DNA of 64,000 nucleotides from Halodurantibacterium flavum (GTDB taxonomy: Bacteria > Pseudomonadota > Alphaproteobacteria > Rhodobacterales > Rhodobacteraceae): the NCBI RefSeq assembly GCF_042681825.1, contig NZ_JBHUGH010000010.1:199203-263202 (forward strand), in the 5' to 3' direction. Positions 15,684 through 24,474 of this stretch are shown here, in pieces (the stretch's first letter is position 1; each line of letters begins with the position of its first letter). Under the pieces are notes generated by a model. That model was given only the letters and a program-made list of their open reading frames with translations. It made no database searches and had not been told where the DNA came from. A program made the translations under genes and the position numbers.

Positions 15684-18100
15684 AATTCACCCTCTCCTGG
15701 CTCAAAGACCACCTCGAGACCGAGGCGTCGCTGGATGACATTCTTTACGCCCTCACCGATCTGGGGCTGGAGGTCGAGGAGGTCTCGGACCCGGCCGAAA
15801 AGCTGGGCGCCTTTCGTATCGCGAAGGTGATCGAGGCGGTGCAGCACCCCAATGCCGACCGCCTGCGGCTCTGCCGTGTGGCGACCTATCCCGATGGCCC
15901 CGGCGGCCGGATGGAAGAGGTTCAGGTCGTCTGTGGTGCGCCCAATGCGCGGACGGGGCTTGTGGGGGTCTTTGCGCCGGTGGGGACGCATGTTCCGGGC
16001 ACGGGCGTGGACCTCAAGCCGGGGGTGATCCGGGGCGTGGAATCGAACGGGATGCTCTGTTCCGAACGCGAGATGGAGCTGTCGGACGACCATGACGGCA
16101 TCATCGACCTGCCCGAGGACGCGCCGCTGGGCGCGCGCTTCATCGATTATCGCGGCCTCAACGACCCGATGATCTATATCAAGATCACGCCGAACCGGCC
16201 CGACGCGCTCGGCGTGCGTGGCATCGCGCGCGATCTGGCGGCACGGGGGCTGGGGCGGTTGAAACCGCAAGAGGTTCCGGCGGTCGAGGGGCGTTTCGAC
16301 AGCCCGATCACGGTAAGCATCGACCCGGGCCTGAAGGAAAAGGGCTGCCCCCTTTTCGCCGGCCGTGTCATCCGCGGCGTGAAGAACGGGCCAAGCCCCG
16401 ACTGGTTGCAAAAACGGTTACGCGCCATCGGGCTGCGACCAATCTCGGCGCTGGTCGATATCACCAACTTCTTCACCTTCGACCTGAACCGCCCGCTGCA
16501 CGTCTTTGACATGGCCAAGGTGCAGGGCAATTTGCACATCCGTCCGGCGCGCGAGGGGGAAAGCCTGCTGGCGCTCGACGGCAAGACCTATTCCCTGGGC
16601 GAAGGTCAGATGGTGATCGCGGACGATCAGGGCGTCGAAAGCCTTGCCGGGATCATGGGCGGCGAACATTCCGGCTGCACCGCCGAAACCGTCGACGTGT
16701 TCCTGGAATCCGCCTATTGGGACCCGATCACCATTGCCACCACGGGCCGCGCGCTGCGGATCAATTCCGATGCGCGTTACCGTTTCGAACGCGGGGTGGA
16801 CCCGGAATTCACGCTGCCGGGGCTGGAACTTGCGACAAAGATGGTGCTGGAGCTTTGCGGCGGCGAACCCGGCCATGTCGTGATGGACGGCGCAGTGCCC
16901 GACACCACGCGCCGCTACCGGTTCGATCCGGCCCGCGTCATCAGCCTTGTCGGGATGGATATCCCCGAGGCCGATCAGCGCGCGACGCTTGAGGCGCTCG
17001 GCTTCCGGCTGGAGGGCGACGAGGCGATCCCGCCCAGCTGGCGCCCCGATGTGCTGGGCGAGGCCGATCTGATCGAAGAGGTTGCGCGGATCGCCAGCCT
17101 CACCAAGCTCAAGGGACGGCCCTTGCCCCGGGCGCAGGCGGGCGTACCGCGCCCGATCCTGACGCCGATGCAGCGCCGGGAACAGGCGGCGCGGCGGCAG
17201 CTTGCGGGCCTCGGATATAACGAATGCGTCACCTACAGCTTCATCGACGCAGCCTCTGCCGCGCTGTTCGGCGGCGGGGACGATGCGGTGCGGCTGCAGA
17301 ACCCCATCTCGTCGGAAATGACCCATCTGCGGCCCGACCTGCTGCCGGGCCTTCTGCTGGCGGCTGCGCGCAATCAGGCACGGGGCTTTGCAGATCTGGC
17401 GCTGTTCGAGGTGGGCGCGGCCTTCAGCGGCGGTGAGCCGGGCGAGCAGCATATTCAGGCGGCGGGCCTTCTGGTCGGGGCGGCCGCCGCGCGCGATCCC
17501 CATGGCAGCCGCCGCAACGTGGATATCTATGACGCAAAGGCCGATGCCGAGGCGGTGCTCGCGGCCATCGGTGCGCCTGCCAAGGTCCAGATCGGGCGGA
17601 ACGTTCCGGGCTGGTTTCATCCCGGACGCGCGGGGCAGATGACTTTGGGGCCGAAACTCGTGCTCGCGACCTTCGGCGAGGTGCATCCCAGGGTTCTCGC
17701 CACGCTCGACATCAAGGGACCGGCGGTTGCCTTTACGGTTCTGCTGGAAAACGCGCCCTATCCGAAGTCGCGGACCTTGGCACGGCCGGCGCTTGCCGCC
17801 AGCGGCCTTCAGGCGGTGGAGCGCGACTTTGCCTTCGTGGTCGACGAACGGGTAGAGGCGCTGACGCTGGTGAATGCCGCCCAAGGGGCCGACAAGGCCC
17901 TGATCGAAAGCGTGCGTGTCTTTGATGAATTCACCGGCCCAAAGGCGGCAGCGCAGATGGGCGAGGGGAAAAAGAGCCTTGCCTTGACCGTGCGGCTGCA
18001 GCCCGTGGAACGGACGCTGACCGAAGAGGAGATCGAGGCGGTCAGCGCCCGTATCATCGAAAAGGTCACCAAGGTGTCGGGGGGCAGCCTGCGCGGCTAG
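15680..18100 (+). CDS. pheT: Phenylalanine--tRNA ligase subunit beta
   Basis: The 806-residue protein is the beta subunit of PheRS. It starts MKFTLSWLKDHLETEASLDD, then shows the tRNA-binding OB domain (VQVVCGAPNARTG), the B3/B4 editing region (NRPDALGVRGIARDLA, ALVDITNF), the B5 domain, and the C-terminal anticodon-binding FDX-ACB domain ending SGGSLRG. The start at 15680 is set by family N-terminus and by the overlap with the preceding stop. The gene ends overlapping, on the opposite strand, the stop of the BON-domain gene. Confidence 0.96.
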   Translation: MKFTLSWLKDHLETEASLDDILYALTDLGLEVEEVSDPAEKLGAFRIAKVIEAVQHPNADRLRLCRVATYPDGPGGRMEEVQVVCGAPNARTGLVGVFAPVGTHVPGTGVDLKPGVIRGVESNGMLCSEREMELSDDHDGIIDLPEDAPLGARFIDYRGLNDPMIYIKITPNRPDALGVRGIARDLAARGLGRLKPQEVPAVEGRFDSPITVSIDPGLKEKGCPLFAGRVIRGVKNGPSPDWLQKRLRAIGLRPISALVDITNFFTFDLNRPLHVFDMAKVQGNLHIRPAREGESLLALDGKTYSLGEGQMVIADDQGVESLAGIMGGEHSGCTAETVDVFLESAYWDPITIATTGRALRINSDARYRFERGVDPEFTLPGLELATKMVLELCGGEPGHVVMDGAVPDTTRRYRFDPARVISLVGMDIPEADQRATLEALGFRLEGDEAIPPSWRPDVLGEADLIEEVARIASLTKLKGRPLPRAQAGVPRPILTPMQRREQAARRQLAGLGYNECVTYSFIDAASAALFGGGDDAVRLQNPISSEMTHLRPDLLPGLLLAAARNQARGFADLALFEVGAAFSGGEPGEQHIQAAGLLVGAAAARDPHGSRRNVDIYDAKADAEAVLAAIGAPAKVQIGRNVPGWFHPGRAGQMTLGPKLVLATFGEVHPRVLATLDIKGPAVAFTVLLENAPYPKSRTLARPALAASGLQAVERDFAFVVDERVEALTLVNAAQGADKALIESVRVFDEFTGPKAAAQMGEGKKSLALTVRLQPVERTLTEEEIEAVSARIIEKVTKVSGGSLRG

Positions 18101-18570
18101 CCCTCCGCACTGTCCGACGCATGGTCGGCGGCAAGCAGGTTCTCGACGTGATCGACGCCGGGAACCGCCACGGCAAGATCCACGGCGCGCGCCCGGTCGG
18201 CATTCGTCTCGGCGGTGCCGCGCAGGATGATCGTCGTGCCCTTGCGCTCGACCGAGAGGTCGGAGATGGTGAGGTCAGAGTCCTCCAGAAGCGTGATGAT
18301 CCTCTCCGAAAGATCGCCTTCGGGCAGGTCCGGCAGGTCGTCCAGCGTGGCCTCTTCTGCATCGGGTGTTTCGGGATAGGGTTCGTCGGCTTTCCAGTCC
18401 GCTGGGTCACGCTCGGTGTCGAATTCTCTCCAGCCTTCCTGCGCAGGCGCGACCTCATCATGCAAACCCGGATTTTCGGAATGCTGGTCGGGGCGCAGGG
18501 GCGGTGGCGTGATGTCATAGCCTGCCGCATCGGTGCGGGTGTCGTCGTCTCGCTTGTCACGCTCGGTCAT
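18097..18570 (-). CDS. BON-domain protein
   Basis: The 157-residue protein has an acidic, low-complexity N-terminal ~85 residues and a C-terminal BON domain (about residues 88-150: LSERIITLLEDSDLTISDLSV, then GTTIILRGTAET and a VDHVENLL end). BON domains bind phospholipid or are found in envelope-stress proteins. There is no signal peptide or membrane segment, so it is probably cytoplasmic. The start ATG follows GAGGAG at six bases. The stop codon shares CTAG with the pheT stop. Confidence 0.75.
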   Translation of the reverse strand: MTERDKRDDDTRTDAAGYDITPPPLRPDQHSENPGLHDEVAPAQEGWREFDTERDPADWKADEPYPETPDAEEATLDDLPDLPEGDLSERIITLLEDSDLTISDLSVERKGTTIILRGTAETNADRARAVDLAVAVPGVDHVENLLAADHASDSAEG

Positions 18571-18629
18571 GTCAGGCTCCTCGCTGGTTACGGCAAGTGA
18601 ACCTTTGGCCGGGGGCAAGGGTTCCGGCG

Positions 18630-19229
18630 CTAGAAACTGCGCCGGGATCGCAGCGCCGCCGAGATCGTGCCATCGTCGAGATAGTCGAGCTCTCCGCCGA
18701 TGGGCACGCCCTGGGCAAGCGTCGTCACCGCGACGCCGCTGCCGGAAAGCGCGTCCGCGATGTAATGCGCGGTCGTCTGGCCATTCACCGTCGCGTTGAG
18801 GGCAAGGATGATTTCCCGCACGCCTTCGTCCGCGATGCGGCGGATCAGCTGCGGGATGCGCAGTTCCTCAGGTCCCACGGCATCGAGCGCCGAGAGGGTG
18901 CCGCCCAGCACATGATACCGCCCGCGAAAGACGCCCGCTCGTTCCATCGCCCAGAGGTCGGCCACATCCTCGACGACGCACAGTTCGCCCGTCGCGCGAG
19001 CCTCGTTCGCGCAGATCGGGCAGACATCGTCGGTCGAGATATTGCCGCAGACAAGACAATCGCGCGCGGTCTGGGCAACGGCTTCCATCGCCTGCGCGAG
19101 CGGGAGCATCAGCGTCCCGCGCCGTTGCAGCAGGTAAAGCACCGCCCGCCGCGCCGATCGGGGCCCAAGCCCGGGCAGGCGCGCCAGGGCCTCGATCAGG
19201 GTATCGATCTCGCGCCGGGTGTCGGACAC
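18630..19229 (-). CDS. recR: Recombination protein RecR
   Basis: The 199-residue protein acts with RecO/RecF in gap repair by loading RecA. It contains the helix-hairpin-helix LPGLGPRSARR (residues about 17-27), a four-cysteine zinc finger (CLVCGN, CPIC) and the Toprim core with LCVVEDVADLWAMER. The start is a GTG one base after the ybaB stop, so it is translationally coupled in the classic dnaX-ybaB-recR operon. Confidence 0.95.
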   Translation of the reverse strand: MSDTRREIDTLIEALARLPGLGPRSARRAVLYLLQRRGTLMLPLAQAMEAVAQTARDCLVCGNISTDDVCPICANEARATGELCVVEDVADLWAMERAGVFRGRYHVLGGTLSALDAVGPEELRIPQLIRRIADEGVREIILALNATVNGQTTAHYIADALSGSGVAVTTLAQGVPIGGELDYLDDGTISAALRSRRSF

Positions 19230-19230
19230 G

Positions 19231-19575
19231 TCAGAACGGGAACTTCATGCCCGCGGGCAGGCCCATCGCGTCGGAAATCTTGCGCATCTCTTCCTGCGCG
19301 CGGTCGCCGGCGCGCTGTTGCGCATCCTTGATCGCCGCAAGGATCAGGTCCTCGACGACCTCCTTGTCCTCGGGGCGGAAGATCGACGGGTCGATGTCGA
19401 GCGCCACCAGATCGCCCTTGGCGCTGGCCGTCGCCTTGACGAGGCCCGCGCCGCTTTCGCCGGTGACGGTGATCTTTTCAAGATCCTCCTGCAGGGTCGC
19501 CATCTTGCCCTGCATTTCCTGCGCGGCTTTCATCATCTTGGCCATGTCGCCAAAACCGCCCAATCCCTTGATCAT
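19231..19575 (-). CDS. ybaB: YbaB/EbfC nucleoid-associated protein
   Basis: The 114-residue protein starts MIKGLGGFGDMAKMMKAAQEMQ and has the Met/Gln-rich helix and GLVKATASAKGDLVALDIDPS strand block typical of the YbaB/EbfC DNA-binding family. The start lies four bases after the dnaX stop. An upstream open frame into dnaX is a shadow. It probably forms dimers that bind DNA and may assist RecR-dependent repair, as inferred from the conserved operon. Confidence 0.93.
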   Translation of the reverse strand: MIKGLGGFGDMAKMMKAAQEMQGKMATLQEDLEKITVTGESGAGLVKATASAKGDLVALDIDPSIFRPEDKEVVEDLILAAIKDAQQRAGDRAQEEMRKISDAMGLPAGMKFPF

Positions 19576-19579
19576 TTCG

Positions 19580-21400
19580 TCACTCCTCTTCGAAGGGGTC
19601 CCATTCGTCCTCGACCTCGGGCAGGGCCTCGGTCGCGGCCTGTTTTTCCAGTGCCTCGGGCGTGCGGATATCGCTGATCCGGGCGCCGGGAAAGACCTCG
19701 AGCACCGCCTGGACCAGCGGATGCTGACGGGCCTCTGCCTCCAGCGCCAGCCGGTCGGCGGCACGGGCTTCCGCGATGGTCTGCCCGCCGCCCTCGTTCA
19801 CAAGGCTCACGCCCCAGCGCTGATGCGTCAACGACTGCAGCCGCTGCGCGAGCCGCGCCGCAAGGTCGGGCGGGGCCTCGGGCGTGGGCTGGAACTCGAT
19901 CCGGCCGGGCGCATAGCGCGCGAGCCTCAGATGCGTTTCCACCTCGACCAGCAGCTTCATGTCGCGGCTGTCGCGGATCAGGGCGACGATGTGGTCAAAG
20001 CTCGGATAGGCGGCAAGCCCGGCCTGGGCCGCGAGGGCCTGCGCGGTCGCGGCCCCATGCGCCGTGGGGCCGTGTGTGGTTGGACCATGCGCGGTTGGGC
20101 CGTGAGAGCCGGGCGCCTGCTGCATCGCGGGCCCCGGCTGGCCATTGCCCGGCGCGGCGGCCTGCCATCCGTTGCGCGCCCCGCTTCCGTTCGGGGCAGA
20201 GCGTCCACCTGCGGGCGGCGTGCCGCCGGGCGCCGGCGGGGGCATGGACTGAAGCTGCCGCACCAGTTCCTCGGGCGAGGGCAGGTCGGCCACATGGGTC
20301 AGCCGGATGATCGCCATTTCGGCCGCCATCATGGCGTTCGGGGCCTGCGCGACCTCTTCCAGCGCCTTTAGCAGCATCTGCCACATCCGCGTCAGAACCC
20401 GCATCGGCAGCGCCTCGGACATGCGCAGGCCGCGCGCACGTTCGTCGGGCGGGACGGTCGGGTCTTCGGCGGCCTCGGGCGTGATCTTGATGACGCTGAT
20501 CCAGTGGGTGACCTCTGCCAGATCGCGCAGCACGGCCATCGGGTCGGCGCCATCCGCATACTGGGCGGAAAGCTCGGCCAGCGCGTCGGCCGCCGCGCCT
20601 TTCATCACCAGATCGAAGAGGTCGAGCACCCGCCCCCGGTCCGCAAGCCCGAGCATGGCCCGGACCTGTTCAGCGGTGGTTTCGCCGGCGCCATGGGCAA
20701 TCGCCTGATCCATCAGGCTCATGGCGTCGCGGACCGACCCTTCGGCGGCGCGGGTGATGAGCGCCATGGCGTCGGGCGCGATCTGCGCCCCTTCCAGCCC
20801 CGCGACGCGCGCGAGATGCGTCATCATCACCTCGGGCTCGATCCGGCGCAGGTCAAAGCGCTGGCAGCGCGACAGGACCGTGACCGGGACCTTGCGGATT
20901 TCCGTTGTCGCAAAGATGAACTTCACATGGGCCGGGGGTTCCTCCAATGTCTTGAGCAGCGCGTTGAACGCGCTGTTCGAGAGCATGTGAACCTCGTCGA
21001 TGATGTAGATCTTGTAGCGCGCGCTGGCGGCCCGGTAATGCACCGACTCGATGATTTCGCGGATGTCGCCGACGCCGGTGCGCGAGGCGGCGTCCATCTC
21101 CATCACATCGACATGGCGCCCCTCGGCGATGGCGCGGCAATGTTCGCAGGTGCCGCAGGGTTCGGTCGTGGGCCCGCCCGTGCCGTCAGGCCCGACGCAG
21201 TTCAGCCCCTTGGCGATGATCCGCGCGGTCGTCGTCTTGCCGACCCCCCGCACCCCGGTCATCACGAAGGCATGGGCGATCCGGTCCGCTGCGAATGCGT
21301 TCTTGAGCGTGCGCACCATCGCCTCTTGCCCGATCAGGTCGGCAAAGGTTGCGGGGCGGTATTTGCGGGCAAGAACCTGATAGGCAGCGGTTTCGGACAT
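19580..21400 (-). CDS. dnaX: DNA polymerase III subunit gamma/tau
   Basis: The 606-residue clamp-loader subunit starts MSETAAYQVLARKYRPATFADLIGQE. Walker A GVRGVGKTT, the four-cysteine zinc module (CGTCEHC), Walker B with DEVHMLS and the sensor block are present, followed by domain III and a Pro/Gly-rich linker with repeated GPTxH units (about residues 433-455), then a tau-specific C-terminal domain. The ATG at 21400 is better placed behind GGAAGGG than the GTG two codons earlier. It starts the dnaX-ybaB-recR operon; no frameshift signal for a gamma form was identified. Confidence 0.94.
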   Translation of the reverse strand: MSETAAYQVLARKYRPATFADLIGQEAMVRTLKNAFAADRIAHAFVMTGVRGVGKTTTARIIAKGLNCVGPDGTGGPTTEPCGTCEHCRAIAEGRHVDVMEMDAASRTGVGDIREIIESVHYRAASARYKIYIIDEVHMLSNSAFNALLKTLEEPPAHVKFIFATTEIRKVPVTVLSRCQRFDLRRIEPEVMMTHLARVAGLEGAQIAPDAMALITRAAEGSVRDAMSLMDQAIAHGAGETTAEQVRAMLGLADRGRVLDLFDLVMKGAAADALAELSAQYADGADPMAVLRDLAEVTHWISVIKITPEAAEDPTVPPDERARGLRMSEALPMRVLTRMWQMLLKALEEVAQAPNAMMAAEMAIIRLTHVADLPSPEELVRQLQSMPPPAPGGTPPAGGRSAPNGSGARNGWQAAAPGNGQPGPAMQQAPGSHGPTAHGPTTHGPTAHGAATAQALAAQAGLAAYPSFDHIVALIRDSRDMKLLVEVETHLRLARYAPGRIEFQPTPEAPPDLAARLAQRLQSLTHQRWGVSLVNEGGGQTIAEARAADRLALEAEARQHPLVQAVLEVFPGARISDIRTPEALEKQAATEALPEVEDEWDPFEEE

Positions 21401-21478
21401 TGGCACCCTTCCTTGGTCGCGCCAAGCTAATGCCGGGGGCGGGGAAATGCCAGTGGCTTCGGGACGTCGGGGAGGGGT

Positions 21479-21572
21479 GAGAGGCTGGACAACGACCCAA
21501 GCGGGGCTCGTTACGGCTGCTTCCTTCCGGACCTGACCGGGTTGGCGAGGCGCCTGCCCGCGCCAACCTCTC
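21479..21572 (-). ncRNA. ffs: Signal recognition particle RNA (4.5S type)
   Basis: The minus strand reads the universal SRP domain IV hairpin (GGTCAGGTCCGGAAGGAAGC followed by AGCC). The ends GAGAGGTTGG and CCAGCCTCTC pair over ten positions with one wobble, which fixes the limits to about 94 nt. This RNA binds Ffh for co-translational targeting of membrane proteins. It lies 78 bases upstream of dnaX, on the same strand, a common bacterial neighbourhood. Confidence 0.95.
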
Positions 21573-21579
21573 GATGGGT

Positions 21580-21608
21580 CATATAGCCGCCATGTGACAG
21601 CTCTGCAA
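21580..21608 (-). promoter_or_regulatory. Promoter of the SRP RNA gene
   Basis: On the minus strand TTGCAG and TATATG are separated by exactly 17 bases, and the -10 ends seven bases before the predicted RNA start. Confidence 0.8.
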
Positions 21609-21619
21609 GAGAGAGCCGG

Positions 21620-22387
21620 TCAGGCGGTGCTGCGATCGGCCCAGCCGGCGAAAATGCGTTCCAGGATAACGACCGCGTAGTAGAGAAGGATGCCCAGAAA
21701 GGCGAGCGCGATGAGCACCGCGAACATCAGCGGGTAATCGGCGCTGATCTTGCCGCTGTTGAACAGATGCCCCAGCCCGCGCCCATGCGGTTCCACGATC
21801 TCCATCAGGTTGGTGCCGATGAAGGCGAGCGTGGCGGCCACCTTGGTCGCCCCGAAGAATTCGGGCAGCGTTTTCGGCAGCGCGATCTTGCGGAAGATCG
21901 TGAAGCGCGACGCCCCGAGCGAGCGGAGGATGTCGCGATATTCGGGCTCCAGCGTCGAAAGGCCGATGGCGACCGAGACCGAGATCGGGAAGAACGAGAT
22001 CAGGAAGGCGATCAGGATCGTGTTGAAATCGTGCTGACCGACGAACATCAGCGCGATCACCGGCACGACCGTCGCTTTTGGCACCGCATTGAACCCCACC
22101 AGAAGCGGATAGAGCGCGTCGCGCATCGTGCGCGAGAACCCCATGATCATGCCGAACGCCGTGCCGACGACGACAGCGAGACAAAGCCCCACCACGGTGC
22201 GCCACAGCGTCTGCCAGCCATATTCGAGGAACAGATGCCGGAATCGCCAGAAGGCCGGCCAGATATCCGAGGGGGCGGCCATCTTGTAACGTGGCCAGGC
22301 CATGAACCAGACCAGCCATTCCCATGCGATCAGGAAGATCACGATCGCGGCCAGCGGCACGACGATCTTGCGCCAGCGGTCGGTCAT
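21620..22387 (-). CDS. ABC transporter permease (NitT/TauT type)
   Basis: The 255-residue protein has six likely membrane segments and the EAA loop (EYRDILRSLGASRFTIFRKIALP) of binding-protein-dependent permeases of the SsuC/TauC type. It starts MTDRWRKIVVPLAAIVIFL; the ATG overlaps the ATPase stop by four bases. With the next two genes it forms one importer for a small organic molecule. Substrate is not evident; the partner binding protein is NMT1/THI5-like. Confidence 0.85.
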   Translation of the reverse strand: MTDRWRKIVVPLAAIVIFLIAWEWLVWFMAWPRYKMAAPSDIWPAFWRFRHLFLEYGWQTLWRTVVGLCLAVVVGTAFGMIMGFSRTMRDALYPLLVGFNAVPKATVVPVIALMFVGQHDFNTILIAFLISFFPISVSVAIGLSTLEPEYRDILRSLGASRFTIFRKIALPKTLPEFFGATKVAATLAFIGTNLMEIVEPHGRGLGHLFNSGKISADYPLMFAVLIALAFLGILLYYAVVILERIFAGWADRSTA

Positions 22388-23187
22388 TGCGCGGCCTCCC
22401 GCTGGCGGACCGGGGCGCGGCCCTGAGCAATCTCGATCTGGTCGCGCAGTTCCGCAAGCCATTCCACGGATTGCGGCGAATAGAGCATGTCGAGCGGGCG
22501 CGTACCGGCGAGCGGGATATCGAGCCGGAACTGCGTGCGGGCCGGGCGCCCCGACAGAACCAGCACCTGATCGGCAAGGTAGACGCTTTCCCGCAGGTCA
22601 TGGGTGATGAGAAGCGCTGTGAAGGGCTCTTCCGCGCGCAGCTTGTGCATCAGTTGCCACAGATCTTCCCGCGTGAAGGCGTCGAGCGCGCCGAAGGGTT
22701 CATCCATGATCAGGATTTCCGGGCGGTGCACGATTGCCCGGCAGAGCGAGGCCCGCTGCCGCATCCCGCCCGAAAGCTCCGACGGGCGCTTGTCCTCGAA
22801 CCCCTCAAGGCCGACCAGCGCCAGAAGCTCGCGCGCGCGGGTCTCTTTCTGCGCCCGTGGCATCCGGGGCGCCACGATCTCCAGCGGCAGGATGACGTTC
22901 TGCAGGATCGTCCGCCATTCCAGCAGGACCGGGTTCTGAAAGGCCATGCCGACCGTCGCGCGGGGGGAGCGGACAAGCTCTCCGTGCAGCCAGACCTCGC
23001 CGCTGTCGGGGCGCAGAAGCCCCGCGATGAGCCTGGTGAGGGTAGACTTGCCACAGCCCGAGGGGCCGACAACCGCGCAGAACGTGCCCTCGGGGATCGA
23101 CACATCCAGCTTGTCCAGCACCGGCAAAGGCCCGCTTGCCGTTTGGTAGGCGTGTGAGACGCCCTTGATTTCAATGAGGTTTGTCAT
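22384..23187 (-). CDS. ABC transporter ATP-binding protein (NitT/TauT type)
   Basis: The 267-residue ATPase has Walker A GPSGCGKST, the signature LSGGMRQR, Walker B ILIMDEPFGALD and a switch histidine in LLITHDLRE. The FGALD variant is typical of the SsuB/TauB group. The ATG at 23187 was selected because the core motif (IEIKGVSHAY) starts just after it; the longer frame to 23238 overlaps the binding-protein gene. It powers the adjacent permease. Confidence 0.87.
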   Translation of the reverse strand: MTNLIEIKGVSHAYQTASGPLPVLDKLDVSIPEGTFCAVVGPSGCGKSTLTRLIAGLLRPDSGEVWLHGELVRSPRATVGMAFQNPVLLEWRTILQNVILPLEIVAPRMPRAQKETRARELLALVGLEGFEDKRPSELSGGMRQRASLCRAIVHRPEILIMDEPFGALDAFTREDLWQLMHKLRAEEPFTALLITHDLRESVYLADQVLVLSGRPARTQFRLDIPLAGTRPLDMLYSPQSVEWLAELRDQIEIAQGRAPVRQREAAQ

Positions 23188-23234
23188 CGGTCCGTCCGTC
23201 GCGCCCCCCGCCTGGGCAAGGGGCGCGGCTGTGA

Positions 23235-24245
23235 TCATTCGAAGCTCAGGCTGCCATCGTCGGGCAGATAGGCATCGGTGAAGTAGAGGCTTGCGTCAGG
23301 TTCGTTCTGGAATTCGTAGGTTTCGCGGATCTGCTCGATCGCGTTGGCGAAACGGGCCTCGTCAATCCCGCCCAGGCCGTTTTCCATGACCCAGTCCGTA
23401 AGGATGTTCTGGTCGAGCGCGAGTTGAAGCCGTTCGAGCTCCAGCTCCGGGTCGGCGGCCGGGTTGCGCGCGATCAGCATCTGGACGCCCGATGCCGGGT
23501 CCGCCGCGACATCGTGCAGGCCATGCGCGACGGCGCGCAGAAAGCCCGTCACGGCCTCGGGGTTGGCCTCGGCAAAGTCGGTGTTCACGATGATGGCGTT
23601 GCCATAGAGATCGAGCCCGTGATCGGCCATCAGGATGACCGAGATATCCTCGGCCGGGACGCCAAGGCGTTTGAGGTTCAGCGAAGAGGTGAAGGAAAAG
23701 CCCGTCACCGCATCCACCTGATTTTCCGCCAGCATCGGCTCACGCGTCGGAAAGCCCACGGGCTCGACCCGGATCGTGTCCATGTCGATGCCGTTTTCGC
23801 GAGCAAAGACGGGAAACTGCGCCCATGCCCCGTCGGGTGGCGGTGCGCCAAGAACCTTGCCCTCCAGATCGGCGGGGGTTTCCACGCCGCGGCTGATGCG
23901 TCCAACCACCGCGAAGGCGGGCTTGTTATACATCATCATGACGGCGGTCACCGGGGCGCCCGGGTTCTGGTCGAGGAACTTGATCAGGCTGGCCATATCT
24001 GCAAAGCCGACCGGAAAGGCCCCCGTGGCGACCTTTGGAATGGCGTCAAGGCTGCCCTGGCCCGGGGTCACCTCGACCTCCAGCCCCTCGGCCGCGAAAT
24101 GGCCGTTGTCCACGGCGGCGAAGTAGGGGGCGGACGGACCTTCGAACTGCCAGTCGAGGGCGAAGGGCATGGCGACAGACTGCGACAGGGCAGGGCCTGA
24201 GATGCAGGCAACAGCCATCGCAGCACCGAGGGTGCGGTAGAACAC
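23235..24245 (-). CDS. NMT1/THI5-like ABC substrate-binding protein
   Basis: The 336-residue periplasmic protein has a signal peptide (VFYRTLGAAMAVACISGPAL, cleavage after about residue 21) and the SBP_bac_9/NMT1 core: ALDWQFEGPSAPYFAA at the ligand entry, a GTGAFPVGFAD-like strand, and a long C-terminal helical part. The start is a GTG with AGGAGG six bases upstream; 30 upstream in-frame residues lack signal-peptide character. It is the first gene of the importer operon, divergent from nudC. Candidates for substrate are pyrimidine precursors, taurine or other sulfonates; I found no TPP riboswitch upstream, which argues against a thiamine-regulated operon. Confidence 0.8.
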   Translation of the reverse strand: MFYRTLGAAMAVACISGPALSQSVAMPFALDWQFEGPSAPYFAAVDNGHFAAEGLEVEVTPGQGSLDAIPKVATGAFPVGFADMASLIKFLDQNPGAPVTAVMMMYNKPAFAVVGRISRGVETPADLEGKVLGAPPPDGAWAQFPVFARENGIDMDTIRVEPVGFPTREPMLAENQVDAVTGFSFTSSLNLKRLGVPAEDISVILMADHGLDLYGNAIIVNTDFAEANPEAVTGFLRAVAHGLHDVAADPASGVQMLIARNPAADPELELERLQLALDQNILTDWVMENGLGGIDEARFANAIEQIRETYEFQNEPDASLYFTDAYLPDDGSLSFE

Positions 24246-24474
24246 GGGAAAACCTCCTTGGCAGCGTATCGGATGCGTTTCGATCCGACGAAATTGCGCG
24301 AGTGCGGCGGCGGCGGATATATGCCACCTGCCCATCCCGCGGTCATCCCTGCCCGATCACGCGACACATGCCCTTTTTATGGGCGATCTGCTGACTCGTT
24401 GGGCTGTTTCGGTTTTTGCGGCTTGCGGGATGCCCCCTTGGGATGCGAGTCACGGCAAAAATGGGGCAGGGCAG

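Noticed and set aside
24246..24474. TPP riboswitch upstream of the NMT1-like binding protein
   Set aside because: The conserved CTGAGA and ACCTGAxCxGG core is absent on both strands.
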